DNA of 64,000 nt from Clostridium manihotivorum (GTDB lineage Bacteria; Bacillota; Clostridia; Clostridiales; Clostridiaceae). The stretch spans positions 4,171,776-4,235,775 of the forward strand of contig NZ_CP025746.1 in NCBI RefSeq assembly GCF_004015185.1, given 5' to 3'. A model generated the notes under the pieces. That model made no database searches and was not told the origin of the DNA. It worked only from the letters and a program-made list of their open reading frames with translations. The position numbers were made by a program, and so were the translations under genes. Below, in pieces: positions 63,028 to 64,000 of this stretch. Position 1 is the stretch's first letter. Each line of letters starts with the position of its first letter.

Positions 63028-64000
63028 TTATACAAACAAACTCTCCAAATCCTCTTGGGTCATTTGAGTTATGATGTTATCTTCATTCATATCCTCATCC
63101 ATTACGTTTTTAATCATTTCTTTCTTCTTTTCCTGCAGATTATATATTTTTTCTTCAATTGTGCCCTTTGTAAGAAGCTTTATAACTTCTACAGTTTTTT
63201 GCTGGCCGATTCTATGGGCTCTATCTGTAGCTTGTTCTTCTACTGCTGGATTCCACCATGGATCAAAGTGTATTACTATATCTGCTCCTGTTAAATTAAG
63301 CCCTGCTCCTCCAGCTTTTAAAGAGATTAAAAATACTTCTGCATCTCCTTCATTGAATTCCGTAACCATATCCATTCTAACCTTACTTTTAGTGTTTCCG
63401 TCTAAATACATATATTTCATGTTATTTTTATCAAGTCTAGTTCTGATATTTTTAAGTACAGAAGTAAATTGTGAAAATAAAAGTATCCTGTGCCCTTGGC
63501 CTATGCTGTCTTCTAAAATTCCTTGTAAAGCTTCCATCTTTCCATTGTCCCCTTCATATTCTTCTATGAATACAGAAGGGTCACAGCATATTTGCCTAAG
63601 TCTTGTTAAGATAGAAAGGATCTTTATCTTACTCTTATTAAAACCATTTTCTCTTATTTCTTCATCAATCTCATTTTTAGCTTCATCAAGATATGCAGCA
63701 TAAAGCTTTTTCTGAGCTTCTGTCATTTCTACCACCAGCTTATGCTCTATCTTAGGCGGTAATTCTTTAACAACATCCTTTTTCAATCTTCTTAAAATAA
63801 ATGGATTTATGTGCTTATTTAATTCCTTTAATGCAGTTACATCGCCATTTTTTACTATAGGGGTTTCATATCGCTTTGTGAATTTATCATGGGTAAGTAA
63901 ATATCCTGGCATAATAAAATCAAAAATCGACCAAAGCTCCGTTAAAGAGTTTTCTATTGGTGTTCCCGTAAGCGCAAAATAACCCTTTGCCTTAAGCTCT
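63028..64000 (-). CDS. SNF2-family helicase, N-terminus beyond the window
   Basis: The open frame of 324 codons runs off the right edge. It contains GYFALTGTPIENSLTELWSI (motif III region), FILRRLKKDVVKELPPKIEH, RILLFSQFTSVLKNIRTRLD, FLISLKAGGAGLNLTGADIV and VEEQATDRAHRIGQQKTVEV, the helicase C half of SNF2/HepA-type proteins. An ATG at 63912 is internal. The N-terminal SWIM or DEAH parts lie outside. It is probably the common clostridial SNF2 helicase rather than part of the defence set. Confidence 0.9.
   Translation of the reverse strand, partial: ELKAKGYFALTGTPIENSLTELWSIFDFIMPGYLLTHDKFTKRYETPIVKNGDVTALKELNKHINPFILRRLKKDVVKELPPKIEHKLVVEMTEAQKKLYAAYLDEAKNEIDEEIRENGFNKSKIKILSILTRLRQICCDPSVFIEEYEGDNGKMEALQGILEDSIGQGHRILLFSQFTSVLKNIRTRLDKNNMKYMYLDGNTKSKVRMDMVTEFNEGDAEVFLISLKAGGAGLNLTGADIVIHFDPWWNPAVEEQATDRAHRIGQQKTVEVIKLLTKGTIEEKIYNLQEKKKEMIKNVMDEDMNEDNIITQMTQEDLESLFV

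Overview
The window is very AT-rich with Clostridium-type codon use, AGGAGG-like ribosome binding sites and close relatives of clostridial proteins (FliB-type lysine methylase, phage replisome organizer, pRiA4b-ORF3 and Rpn families). It looks like an accessory region of a Clostridium or close relative. I could not run any search, so species is open. Nearly all genes lie on the minus strand. I see no rRNA, tRNA or CRISPR array.

Positions 1-32690 form a dense defence island. From low to high coordinate it holds: a partial SF1 (UPF1/Dna2-type) helicase; a relic of an Rpn nuclease; a SIR2-domain protein with a cysteine-rich partner; a broken PLD nuclease-EVE gene; a UvrD helicase fused to a PD-(D/E)XK nuclease and a complete LexA-like self-cleaving domain, preceded by a NERD-HRDC gene; a RecQ-like helicase with an uncharacterised 300-residue N-terminus, translated directly after a primary-type sigma-70 factor; and an unknown gene. 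Next comes an eight-gene type I restriction-modification operon (XRE regulator, ImmA/IrrE peptidase, PIN protein, HsdR, HsdM, HsdS, tyrosine recombinase, spare hsdS half-gene). It is followed by a 1496-residue SF1 helicase-Vsr nuclease and an SF2 helicase with an N-terminal nuclease.

Positions 32700-39700 are mobile and decayed DNA. An intact IS66-family element (33088-34792, 8-bp target duplication) sits in a terminator. A prophage remnant (LysM amidase, replisome organizer) is cut by an intact IS4-type element (36635-38075, 9-bp target duplication). A MNT-HEPN toxin-antitoxin pair has damage in both genes.

Positions 39700-51000 are a tandem duplication. The unit is pRiA4b-ORF3-like gene, small remnant, Rpn nuclease, small hydrophobic peptide. 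Copy A is interrupted by a frameshifted IS110 element and copy B by a degraded three-gene IS66 element.

Positions 51101-60268 carry a complete Wadjet type II operon (jetA, jetB, jetC, jetD) plus an unknown downstream gene. A third Rpn paralogue, a FliB-family gene and the C-terminal part of a SNF2 helicase end the window.

The best candidates for something undescribed are the LexA-like autoprotease on a defence helicase-nuclease with its NERD-HRDC partner, the neighbouring sigma factor/RecQ-like helicase pair, and an hsdS specificity switch that appears to work by excision and reintegration between direct repeats rather than by inversion.
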